From assembly GCA_045592105.1 (NCBI GenBank), contig JAZNUB010000066.1, forward strand, positions 1 through 64,000: a stretch of DNA of 64,000 bases, given 5' to 3'. The notes under the pieces were generated by a model, which saw only the letters and a program-made list of their open reading frames with translations, had not been told where the DNA came from and searched no databases. Shown here piece after piece: positions 24,595-32,144 of the stretch. The stretch is from SIG636 sp045592105. GTDB taxonomy: Bacteria; Bacillota; Clostridia; Oscillospirales; CAG-382. Every line of letters starts with the position of its first letter. Position 1 is the stretch's first letter. The position numbers and the translations under genes are program-made.

Positions 24595-24614
24595 TTGTCA
24601 AGAAAGTAGAAAAA
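24587..24614. repeat. 28-bp promoter-associated repeat, copy B
   Basis: Exact copy of 23766-23793, in the same orientation and the same place relative to the promoter of the following gene. Confidence 0.85.
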
Positions 24615-24686
24615 GCTTCGCGTAATTTGTACAATTTCACAGCAGTAAATTCCAAATAAGTCTGGCATCTCATAAAGACCCCTACA

Positions 24687-24722
24687 AAAATTAAGAAGCA
24701 CATCGCTGTGCTTCTTAATTTT
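24687..24722 (-). terminator. Rho-independent terminator of the pot operon
   Basis: A 16-bp perfect stem (24687-24702 with 24707-24722) around TCGC. It overlaps the stop codon of potD and ends in a run of T on the minus strand. Confidence 0.9.
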
Positions 24723-25959
24723 ACTTTAGATTGTAATACGAATCATCAATTTTTCTTTTTTTCTTTGTATATATCTTTATTACCATCATGGCAATAAGCA
24801 CAGCGATAATAACGCCGCAGGCAATATACAAACCTGTGGTATCACCACCGTCTGCTTTTAAAGACGACCACTCAAAGTTCATAGCGTTGATGATCTCGGT
24901 ATCTTGGTGGCGGAACATCAATTTGGGATTAAAGCTCTTTGTGCCATCAAGCTCCGGCGGGTACAGAATATTATACGCATATTCATCGTTTTCTTTGTTA
25001 TAGCTGTAATCTTCGTTTTCAACAACGGCTTTGTTAGGGCTTGCATAACAAATATACTCAGCATTTGCAAGAGCAATATCATCGCGAAGCAAAAAGTTGA
25101 TAAACATTTCAGCTTGCTCAACCTTTTGGCAATCCTTTGTTATGCACATAACATCAATAAACTGATTGGTTATAAGCTCCCCTTGCTCATTTCTCGGATA
25201 ATAAAACTCCAGCGCATCATTTTCGTCCTTCATCGTTAAAAAGTCGCCGGCGTAATATGTTGCAACAGCCGCATTGCCATCCTGCATTATGTCAAAAATT
25301 TCATCATTAACATAGCGCTTTAAAACCTTTTTTTGATTTTTAAGCTCATCGGCTGCAGCGTTCCAATCCGAAACGTTAGGCGAATTAATGTCAATGCCAA
25401 GCTTAAACTGAGAGATAGCAAATGCATCTCTGGGGTTATCGAACATCAAAATTTCGCCTGCGTATTCATCGCTCCACAGTAAATCCCAATTATCCGTTGG
25501 ATTGCTTACCATCTCGGAATTATAAATAACGCCTACCATCCCTACGGTATAAGGAATAGAATATTCATCGTTCGGGTCAAAGGGGAAAATGCCCTTATAA
25601 ATGTCAGCTATATTCTTATAATTTGGAATATTATCATAATTCAACTTTTGAAGATATCCCTCTTTGTAAAGCCTTTCAAACATATAATCGGACGGAAAAA
25701 CAACGTCATAGGTTATACCACCGTTTGAAAGCATGGCATACAGCTCTTCGTTGTTTGCGTAGGTTATATACTCAACATCAATGCCCGTTTCCTCTTCAAA
25801 CTGTGCGATAACGTCAAGCGTATCATCCTCGCCGTCGGAAATATACTCACCCCAATTGAATACACGCAAGGTTGTGCTGCTTTCCTCCTTGCACGAAGAC
25901 AAGCACAAAGTACCCATTATAAGAAAGACAATCATTATAGCAGAAAATGCTCTTTTCAA
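24721..25959 (-). CDS. potD: PotD-like spermidine/putrescine-binding lipoprotein with C-terminal membrane helix
   Basis: 412 residues. Lipobox LSSC (Cys23), then a periplasmic-binding-protein fold: LRVFNWGEYI near residue 32, VVFPSDYMFERL, IPYTVGMVGVIYN, AVATYYAGD and the PRNEQGELITNQFIDVMCI stretch match PotD and PotF. An additional hydrophobic helix (about residues 380-400) followed by a basic tail (YTKKKRKIDD) is unusual for this family and would pin both ends in the membrane. The start is TTG at 25959 after AAGGAG. Last gene of potABCD. Confidence 0.92.
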   Translation of the reverse strand: MKRAFSAIMIVFLIMGTLCLSSCKEESSTTLRVFNWGEYISDGEDDTLDVIAQFEEETGIDVEYITYANNEELYAMLSNGGITYDVVFPSDYMFERLYKEGYLQKLNYDNIPNYKNIADIYKGIFPFDPNDEYSIPYTVGMVGVIYNSEMVSNPTDNWDLLWSDEYAGEILMFDNPRDAFAISQFKLGIDINSPNVSDWNAAADELKNQKKVLKRYVNDEIFDIMQDGNAAVATYYAGDFLTMKDENDALEFYYPRNEQGELITNQFIDVMCITKDCQKVEQAEMFINFLLRDDIALANAEYICYASPNKAVVENEDYSYNKENDEYAYNILYPPELDGTKSFNPKLMFRHQDTEIINAMNFEWSSLKADGGDTTGLYIACGVIIAVLIAMMVIKIYTKKKRKIDDSYYNLK

Positions 25960-25979
25960 CTTACTTAAAATCTCCTTCG

Positions 25980-26789
25980 TTATTTTTTCGTGCTACGCAT
26001 CTTTGCATACATATCCTTGCTGCCGATGAAGTTTTTGATTATCAAAACTAACAATACAACAACAAAAATGATGGTGGAAAGTGCATAAATGTAATCGGGA
26101 ACGCCTTTTCTTGCGGCGCTGTATATAAACAGCGGCAACGTGTTATAAGAGCCCGCAGTAAAGCGGCTGATAACAAAATCGTCAATAGAAAGCGTAAACG
26201 CCATAAAGAAGCCCGTAAATACACCTGTTCTTATAGCGGGTAACTCAACCTTAAAAAACGCTTTTAAAGGTGTGCATCCCAAATCCATTGCGGCTTGAGG
26301 CAAATAAACGTCCATTTGCTTTATCTTGGGAAGAACCGATAATATAACATAAGGTATCTCAAATGTTATGTGGGATATCAAAAGCGTATAAAAGCCTAAA
26401 AAATCCTTAACGCCGATTATTGCAAACAGCACCCCAAACAAAAGCACCAAGGATACAGCAGTAACGATATCAGGGCTTGTCATGGGTATATTTGTAACCA
26501 TCATAACGGCGGATTTAATCTTTTTGTTTTGGTATTTAGAAATACCAACCGCTGCCGCCGTACCGATAACTGTAGAGATACAAGCGGATAGAACTGCAAT
26601 TATTACAGAATTCTTCAGCGCCTCTTTAGCGGCGTTATTGATAAAAAAGTCCTTATAAGCGGCAAAAATATTCTCGCCGCCAAAGTCGAACGAACGATAT
26701 ATCAACAGCGCTATCGGGGAATACAAAAACAATATAACGAAAGCGATATATACAACTTTTAGAAAGGTACCTTTTTTATTCTTTATCAT
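25980..26789 (-). CDS. potC: PotC-like polyamine ABC transporter permease
   Basis: 269 residues, six membrane helices with the binding-protein-dependent transport signature AAMDLGCTPLKAFFKVELPAI (EAA loop). The sequence TLSIDDFVISRFTAGSYNTLPLFIYSAAR is typical of PotC. Starts 4 bases inside the potB end, so it is translationally coupled. Confidence 0.93.
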   Translation of the reverse strand: MIKNKKGTFLKVVYIAFVILFLYSPIALLIYRSFDFGGENIFAAYKDFFINNAAKEALKNSVIIAVLSACISTVIGTAAAVGISKYQNKKIKSAVMMVTNIPMTSPDIVTAVSLVLLFGVLFAIIGVKDFLGFYTLLISHITFEIPYVILSVLPKIKQMDVYLPQAAMDLGCTPLKAFFKVELPAIRTGVFTGFFMAFTLSIDDFVISRFTAGSYNTLPLFIYSAARKGVPDYIYALSTIIFVVVLLVLIIKNFIGSKDMYAKMRSTKK

Positions 26790-27583
26790 ATAAGCATACC
26801 TCCATCATCGTCATCAGAGGTGAACTTACTCATAATTGCCATAGAGATGATAATAAGAATAAGCAGAATTATAGAGAATGCGGAGCCAAGATTATAGTTG
26901 TTTGTAAGCATAAACAACCCCTCAATCTTATCGCCAACGGTTGCAAACATACCGCCGCCAAGCTTTTGAGAGATATAGAAGGTGCTGACAGAAGGAACAA
27001 ACACCATCGTTATGCCCGAAACAATACCCGGCATACTCAAGGGCAACAATACCTTGCTAAGCACGGAAAATTTTGTGCAACCAAGGTCATGCGCTGCCTC
27101 GAACAAGCTGTTATCAAGCTTTGAAATAACTGAATATATCGGCAAAACCATATAAGGCAAGAAGTTATATACCATACCAACGATTGCAGCGGCATAAGTT
27201 TCGCTAAACCCCATAGCCTCGGTTAAAATATATATCGCGTTAGTTCTGATAACAAAGTTCATCCACATAGGAAGCATCATCAAAAGCATCATAGCGGTTT
27301 GCCCACCGCTGGACATTTTTGAAATTATGTAAGCCAAAGGATAACCAACAACAAGGCAAACAACCGTAGCAATTAACGCAATTGCTAACGATATTGTCAT
27401 AACGGAAATGTTTTCCTGTGTGCCAAGCATTGATATATTGTCCATAGTGAACTTTCCGTTAGCATCGGTAAAGGTATAATATATCACCATAAACAACGGA
27501 AATACTACGAAAATTATTGCCCACAGTATATAAGGGGCAGAGATCAGTTTTTGCAGAATGTGTCTGCTCCCGCGCCTACTCAT
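26786..27583 (-). CDS. potB: PotB-like polyamine ABC transporter permease
   Basis: 265 residues from the ATG at 27583, which overlaps the potA stop by 8 bases and follows GAGG; a longer frame to 27619 runs inside potA and is unlikely. Membrane segments start at ISAPYILWAIIFVVFPLFMVIYYT. The EAA loop is EAAHDLGCTKFSVLSKVLLPLSMPGI, and MNFVIRTNAIYILTE is a PotB hallmark. Forms the heteromeric channel with PotC. Confidence 0.92.
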   Translation of the reverse strand: MSRRGSRHILQKLISAPYILWAIIFVVFPLFMVIYYTFTDANGKFTMDNISMLGTQENISVMTISLAIALIATVVCLVVGYPLAYIISKMSSGGQTAMMLLMMLPMWMNFVIRTNAIYILTEAMGFSETYAAAIVGMVYNFLPYMVLPIYSVISKLDNSLFEAAHDLGCTKFSVLSKVLLPLSMPGIVSGITMVFVPSVSTFYISQKLGGGMFATVGDKIEGLFMLTNNYNLGSAFSIILLILIIISMAIMSKFTSDDDDGGMLI

Positions 27584-28700
27584 GTTCAAGTTCCTCATCA
27601 GCATTGGAAAGATTATCAAAATCCTCGCTGTAAGAACTATAATCGCCGTATATACCGGAATACTCGGACTTTTTCATAATGTGTATCGCATCAGGTTCGA
27701 TATACAAGCCTATATCGGCACCAACGGGCTGATAATCCGTTGTTTGAATCATCCATTTAAAGCCACCGATATCAACAATTATCTCAAAGTGAACGCCTTT
27801 AAAGGTAACGGAGGTAACTATACCGCGAAGCATACCTTTTTCGGGCGCAACAACATCAACGTCCTCAGGGCGAACAACAACGTCCACTGCTTCCCCGCTT
27901 TTATAGCCTTTATCCAAGCAGTCAAACACGTGGCCGGAGAAAGATGCCTTGTAGTCTTCAAGCATAACACCGTCTACAATGTTACTTTCGCCAATGAAAT
28001 CCGCAACAAAGGCATTAACGGGCTCGTTATATATATCTTCGGGTGTACCAATCTGCTGAATAACGCCAGCGTTCATAACAACAACACGGTCAGACATAGA
28101 AAGCGCCTCTTCTTGATCGTGCGTAACGTAAATAAACGTTATGCCCATACGCTTTTGTATACTCTTAAGCTCAACCTGCATATCCTTACGAAGCTTAAGG
28201 TCCAAAGCACCAAGCGGCTCATCAAGAAGCAAAACGCGCGGGTTTACAGCCAATGCACGTGCTATTGCAACACGCTGCTGCTGACCACCGGAAAGTGTGG
28301 AAATATCACGCTTTTCAAAACCCAAGAGATTAACCATAGAAAGCATATCGTGAACGGTTTTCTTAATCTCTTGCTCAGGCGTTTTCTTTACCCTCAAGCC
28401 AAAAGCTACGTTTTCATAAACGTTTAGGTTGGGGAATAAAGCATACTTTTGAAAAATAGTATTCACCGGACGTTTATGAGGCGGTAGGCTGTTAATCAGT
28501 GCGTTGTCAAAATACACCTCTCCCTTATCCGGCGAGATAAAACCCGCAATTATACGAAGAGTAGTAGTTTTTCCGCATCCAGAAGGACCCAAAAGCGTAA
28601 CAAATTCCTTGTCACAAATTTCAAGCGACACATTGTCTAAAATCTGATCGTCGTCAAACTTAACAGATATGTCTTTCAGACGCAAAAGAACATTGTTCAA
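27576..28700 (-). CDS. potA: PotA-like polyamine ABC transporter ATPase
   Basis: 374 residues. The ABC domain has Walker A GPSGCGKTTT (38-47), signature LSGGQQQRVAIARAL, Walker B VLLLDEP, D-loop GALD and H-loop VTHDQEEAL. A C-terminal TOBE domain begins near residue 270. The start is TTG at 28700 preceded by AAAGGAG; no in-frame ATG fits. First gene of potABCD; order A-B-C-D matches the usual polyamine operon. Confidence 0.94.
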   Translation of the reverse strand: MNNVLLRLKDISVKFDDDQILDNVSLEICDKEFVTLLGPSGCGKTTTLRIIAGFISPDKGEVYFDNALINSLPPHKRPVNTIFQKYALFPNLNVYENVAFGLRVKKTPEQEIKKTVHDMLSMVNLLGFEKRDISTLSGGQQQRVAIARALAVNPRVLLLDEPLGALDLKLRKDMQVELKSIQKRMGITFIYVTHDQEEALSMSDRVVVMNAGVIQQIGTPEDIYNEPVNAFVADFIGESNIVDGVMLEDYKASFSGHVFDCLDKGYKSGEAVDVVVRPEDVDVVAPEKGMLRGIVTSVTFKGVHFEIIVDIGGFKWMIQTTDYQPVGADIGLYIEPDAIHIMKKSEYSGIYGDYSSYSEDFDNLSNADEELEHE

Positions 28701-28737
28701 TCTCTTATTCTCCTTTGTTTTTTATTACAATAAAATG

Positions 28738-28766
28738 AATATACTTTTTTTTTCGGATTTTGTCAA
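28738..28766 (-). promoter_or_regulatory. Promoter of the potABCD operon
   Basis: Minus strand TTGACA (28766-28761), 17-base spacer, TATATT (28743-28738), about 30 bases before the potA start. Confidence 0.8.
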
Positions 28767-28806
28767 TAGTTTGAAGAATATTTATGTAAATTTTTTAATT
28801 ACATAT

Positions 28807-31029
28807 TCATTCAGTTGTGGTAATAAGACTATCCCGTTTAATCTTTTTTCGGCGTTTTCTTATTGCAAACACCACGAAAAAAGCCACTAATGCAAGGCAA
28901 ACAACAACTGATGTATATTTAAACACCTTCATAAAACTGATTTTACCTTTATTGGCAACAACAGCACCTTGCAAATTGCTTACTGTATACTCCTTGCTTT
29001 CGGTTAGTACAACCAGATCAAAGGTTACTATCGCCGCTTTTATTTTATCGCCGTTAGATAGCTTCACGTGCTCTGTAACGCGAAGAATGTTCTCGTTTAC
29101 AAAAGCAGAGGAATAGCCCACTCCATTAATAAATACCTTCGCATCTTCTGTAAAGCCTTTACCGTACACATATAGTGCATCTTCTCTTATTTCGTAATCA
29201 ACAACGTTTATCGGCTGTAGCCCTAACTGAAGATTTGTGGTTTTATATGGAGATGCTCCGTCATTTAGATAATGATTCCCCTCTATGGTATCGTAGGTTA
29301 TAGCGTGCCTGTAATTCTTCAATTGGCTTTCAGTTATGTCTGCTTGATACAGCTTCATAACGTTCCCCGTGTGGATACCTGCGTAATGCAAAACGGTTGA
29401 AGAAAGCGAGCACGCGGTTAAATCCGCATCAGCGGCATCAAGCTCGTAATTGCTCCACAGCACGTACTCGGATAGGTATTTCCCCTCCTCCGCCGATACA
29501 CCGTTGGCGTCTACCAACTGCTCGCCTCTCTTAATAAAAGTGGGCAGATGGTCACCGTACATTACAACGATGGTCTTTTCATCGTAATCACTTAAAAGCT
29601 TTATAAGCTTTTGTAAAAAAGCATCTTCCTCACGCACGATTTGAGCGTAATAAGCAAGCATATTGCTGTATTCTTCATCATCAGAGCCCGTTACGCCGAT
29701 TTCATAATTGTAGCCCTCGATTAAAGTTTTCGGATACTTGCTGTGGCATTGTACGCTAACGGCAAAGATAAAATCCTCGTTTTCGGAATTTTCAAGAGCC
29801 TTAATAATATAATCACACAAAACCGCATCCTTTGCCCATCCCGTTGGAGTATATTCAAGCCCCGTCATACACTCACGCGGGATAAAACAATCAAAGCCGA
29901 GATTAGCATAAGCCGTGTTACGGCTGTAAAAAGCACCATCGTGATTGTGCATTGCGGTTGTTGAGTAGCCAAGCTCCTTTAAATCATACGCAATGGATTC
30001 GATTGCGGTTTTATTTAAAAATGTTTTATACGGATATTCATCAAACCCATAGTCTTTGATATAAGTGCCTGTTAATACCTCAAATTCAACGTTTGCGGTA
30101 CATGCCCCCAAAGCGTTTACTTCCAAGCTGCCGGATGGATATTGCTTCTTAAGCTCAGAAAAAAACGGGTGCGGATTTTCAGAAAACTGAATGTCTTTAA
30201 TTCTGCTTGTATCCATAAAAGATTCAAGCTGTAAAAACACAATATTAGGCTTTTCCTCCGGCGCGGTACTTTCAACGGAGTTAATAACCTCTTTTATGTT
30301 AGAAATATACTCTTTATTATATGTTTCAGGTTCGTCCACACCGTAATCTATAATGCTATACGTTAAACAATACGCATATCCGCATTTATCGTAAACATCG
30401 GGAAGGCGCATTTCACGCGAAACAGCCCCGGTTAAATAACATACGAAACCAAAAGCCAAAACAAAAGATACATTGCACAACGCTGTTATTGCAGAAGCTT
30501 TATAATTAACCTTTTCATCCTTAACGTGCTTAAAAATATATACCAACAACGCTATCGCCAACCCAAGTGCTATAGGAACAACAACCAAAGGTATAAACGA
30601 TAAGTATACAGACGTTACGGCAAGGCTTTCCCTCAAAATCATAAAATCTATCGCTACCAAAGGTGTTGAACGGTAAGAAAGAAACACAGAGTTAGCAATG
30701 CCAAGCCCTAACCAAACACAGCTGATAAAGTAATGAATGCACAGCCTACGCTTAAAAAACATAGGTATACACAGAGATATCATAATAATAGCCGTAGAAA
30801 ATACAAACATTGGAAAGCTTGTGAAAACATAGCTAAACAGCTTTAAAACCGATTTACGGCCTAAAAATTCAATTATTACATTGATAATCACCGCAGAAAC
30901 CAAGCAAAACAAAAAGCTGTTATTGTAAAGCCTTATTGCACGCGGCTTTATGCTGTTGCAGAAAAACATTTTTATACAATTATAAATCTTTTGTAAAAAC
31001 TGCTTTTCTTGAGTTTTTGATTCTTTCAT
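28807..31029 (-). CDS. LtaS-like sulfatase-family membrane protein (phosphoglycerol transferase family)
   Basis: 740 residues. Five N-terminal membrane helices precede an extracellular alkaline-phosphatase/sulfatase fold. PNIVFLQLESFMD (start of the fold, metal-binding Glu), NALGACTANVEFEVLTG with the threonine region, and VVMYGDHLPTF (metal-binding Asp-His) correspond to LTA synthase motifs. After the catalytic domain comes an Ig-like beta domain (about 600-690) and a final membrane helix with a basic tail, an extension not present in LtaS itself. It likely transfers phosphoglycerol or a related group to a surface glycolipid or polymer. Last gene of the operon starting at 32033. Confidence 0.85.
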   Translation of the reverse strand: MKESKTQEKQFLQKIYNCIKMFFCNSIKPRAIRLYNNSFLFCLVSAVIINVIIEFLGRKSVLKLFSYVFTSFPMFVFSTAIIMISLCIPMFFKRRLCIHYFISCVWLGLGIANSVFLSYRSTPLVAIDFMILRESLAVTSVYLSFIPLVVVPIALGLAIALLVYIFKHVKDEKVNYKASAITALCNVSFVLAFGFVCYLTGAVSREMRLPDVYDKCGYAYCLTYSIIDYGVDEPETYNKEYISNIKEVINSVESTAPEEKPNIVFLQLESFMDTSRIKDIQFSENPHPFFSELKKQYPSGSLEVNALGACTANVEFEVLTGTYIKDYGFDEYPYKTFLNKTAIESIAYDLKELGYSTTAMHNHDGAFYSRNTAYANLGFDCFIPRECMTGLEYTPTGWAKDAVLCDYIIKALENSENEDFIFAVSVQCHSKYPKTLIEGYNYEIGVTGSDDEEYSNMLAYYAQIVREEDAFLQKLIKLLSDYDEKTIVVMYGDHLPTFIKRGEQLVDANGVSAEEGKYLSEYVLWSNYELDAADADLTACSLSSTVLHYAGIHTGNVMKLYQADITESQLKNYRHAITYDTIEGNHYLNDGASPYKTTNLQLGLQPINVVDYEIREDALYVYGKGFTEDAKVFINGVGYSSAFVNENILRVTEHVKLSNGDKIKAAIVTFDLVVLTESKEYTVSNLQGAVVANKGKISFMKVFKYTSVVVCLALVAFFVVFAIRKRRKKIKRDSLITTTE

Positions 31030-31051
31030 ATAAAACTCCGGTAAAAAGCTT

Positions 31052-31645
31052 TTATCCTTTAATGTGCCTTCTTATACCTTCAAAATTGGCACCGTTTAAT
31101 TCAAATATAACGCCGCCGGGACAAAGCTTAGAATTTTTAAACGTTATTAGAAAATACTTTTTGTTGGAACGGATAGCCGATACGCCGCTTAAGGGAATGC
31201 ATTCGTATCCGTTTCCAACCATTAAATAAATGCTTTGGTTGCAAATTTTACAGGATATGTCAGCGCCTGTATCGTTATCGTCCTCCTCAATACCAAAAGC
31301 AAACAGCTTGTAGCCAAAAAGAACGATATAAAGCATAAAAGTTGCAACAAGTGCTGCAAACGCGGCAATTACATACTCGCTAACAGCAAAATAATAAACA
31401 GAAAAAACTGTTAATGCCAAGAAAAACGCACCGTATACAATTAGTCTTGTGTTGGAAACAGACCACCATTTCATACGCTTTTGCGCTTTAGCAAAGGCCG
31501 CAGAAGCGGTGCGCTTAAATTCAAACGCCACTTCTTCCCCACCGGCAAAATCGTATAAAGCTTTATTGTCATCAGAAGCTTTGTTAAAGGTTTGGGTATC
31601 ACCCTCGGAAAAAGCATTTTTGTTATCAAATCCTTCAGCGCTCAT
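31052..31645 (-). CDS. Membrane protein of unknown function (two helices, PH-like tail)
   Basis: 197 residues: a soluble N-terminal 75 residues containing AYDFAGGEEVAF-like sequence, two adjacent membrane helices (about 78-130), then a soluble domain ending CPGGVIFELNGANFEGIRRHIKG. The tail looks like the strand-helix end of PH-like (YcxB/YokE-type) domains, but I would not assign it firmly. A CKICNQ stretch lies after the helices. It follows the thioesterase stop by one base and precedes the LtaS-like gene by 22 bases. Confidence 0.7.
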   Translation of the reverse strand: MSAEGFDNKNAFSEGDTQTFNKASDDNKALYDFAGGEEVAFEFKRTASAAFAKAQKRMKWWSVSNTRLIVYGAFFLALTVFSVYYFAVSEYVIAAFAALVATFMLYIVLFGYKLFAFGIEEDDNDTGADISCKICNQSIYLMVGNGYECIPLSGVSAIRSNKKYFLITFKNSKLCPGGVIFELNGANFEGIRRHIKG

Positions 31646-31646
31646 A

Positions 31647-32033
31647 TTACTGCTCTCCTCTTAATAAAACCTTTTTCATAAACGATTCGCTATATACAAC
31701 AAATCTTTCGTGATACACTTCCCCAACCTTACCTTGGGCATCAAAAAGCTCCATTTCAAAGCAAATTTTGCGCCCGTCCTTTTCGGTAAGCCTACAGGTA
31801 CAGCTAACCGTTGCACCGATGGGCGTAGGAGCAATATGCTTAATATTTAGAACTGTGCCCACCGTTGTTGTGCCTTCTTCAAGCGTACCTTCAAGCAGCA
31901 TACAAGCTGTTTTTTCTGCTAAAGCCGCAAGCGATGGCGTTGCAAAAACCTCCAAGCTGCCACTGCCAACGGCTTTGGCGGTATTAGCTTCATTAACAAC
32001 AACGCTAAAATCAAATGTATTTTCATTACACAT
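31647..32033 (-). CDS. Hotdog-fold thioesterase, FlK-like
   Basis: 128 residues from the ATG at 32033. Family pattern: EVFATPSLAALAEKTA (Thr and Glu of the active site), TTVGTVLNIKHIAPTPIGATV (His of the active site), as in fluoroacetyl-CoA thioesterase FlK. Most homologues are general short-chain acyl-CoA thioesterases, so fluoroacetate resistance should not be assumed. The start at 32033 is chosen over 32051 because the promoter at 32060-32088 would place the RNA start almost on the earlier ATG, and GGGGTG serves as ribosome site. Confidence 0.85.
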   Translation of the reverse strand: MCNENTFDFSVVVNEANTAKAVGSGSLEVFATPSLAALAEKTACMLLEGTLEEGTTTVGTVLNIKHIAPTPIGATVSCTCRLTEKDGRKICFEMELFDAQGKVGEVYHERFVVYSESFMKKVLLRGEQ

Positions 32034-32059
32034 ATCAACACCCCATTTCAATCAAATGA

Positions 32060-32088
32060 AGTATAATATATTTCACTATTTTTGTCAA
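32060..32088 (-). promoter_or_regulatory. Promoter of the thioesterase / LtaS-like operon
   Basis: Minus strand TTGACA (32088-32083), 17-base spacer, TATACT (32065-32060). Predicted start of RNA near 32053. Confidence 0.8.
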
Positions 32089-32094
32089 TATAAA

Positions 32095-32123
32095 AACTGC
32101 CTTGTCTGAACAACAAGGCAGTT
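32095..32123 (-). terminator. Terminator of hppA
   Basis: An 11-bp perfect stem (32095-32105 with 32113-32123), 7-base loop, followed by a T-rich stretch on the minus strand; about 20 bases after the hppA stop. Confidence 0.85.
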
Positions 32124-32144
32124 AAAAGCGATATAAAAATTATA

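Noticed and set aside
27558..28427. Plus-strand open frame (289 codons) opposite potA
   Set aside because: Antisense shadow of potA, which has all ABC motifs.
31647..32033. Fluoroacetate resistance gene
   Set aside because: The FlK-like fold is shared by many ordinary acyl-CoA thioesterases; nothing in context supports fluoroacetate.
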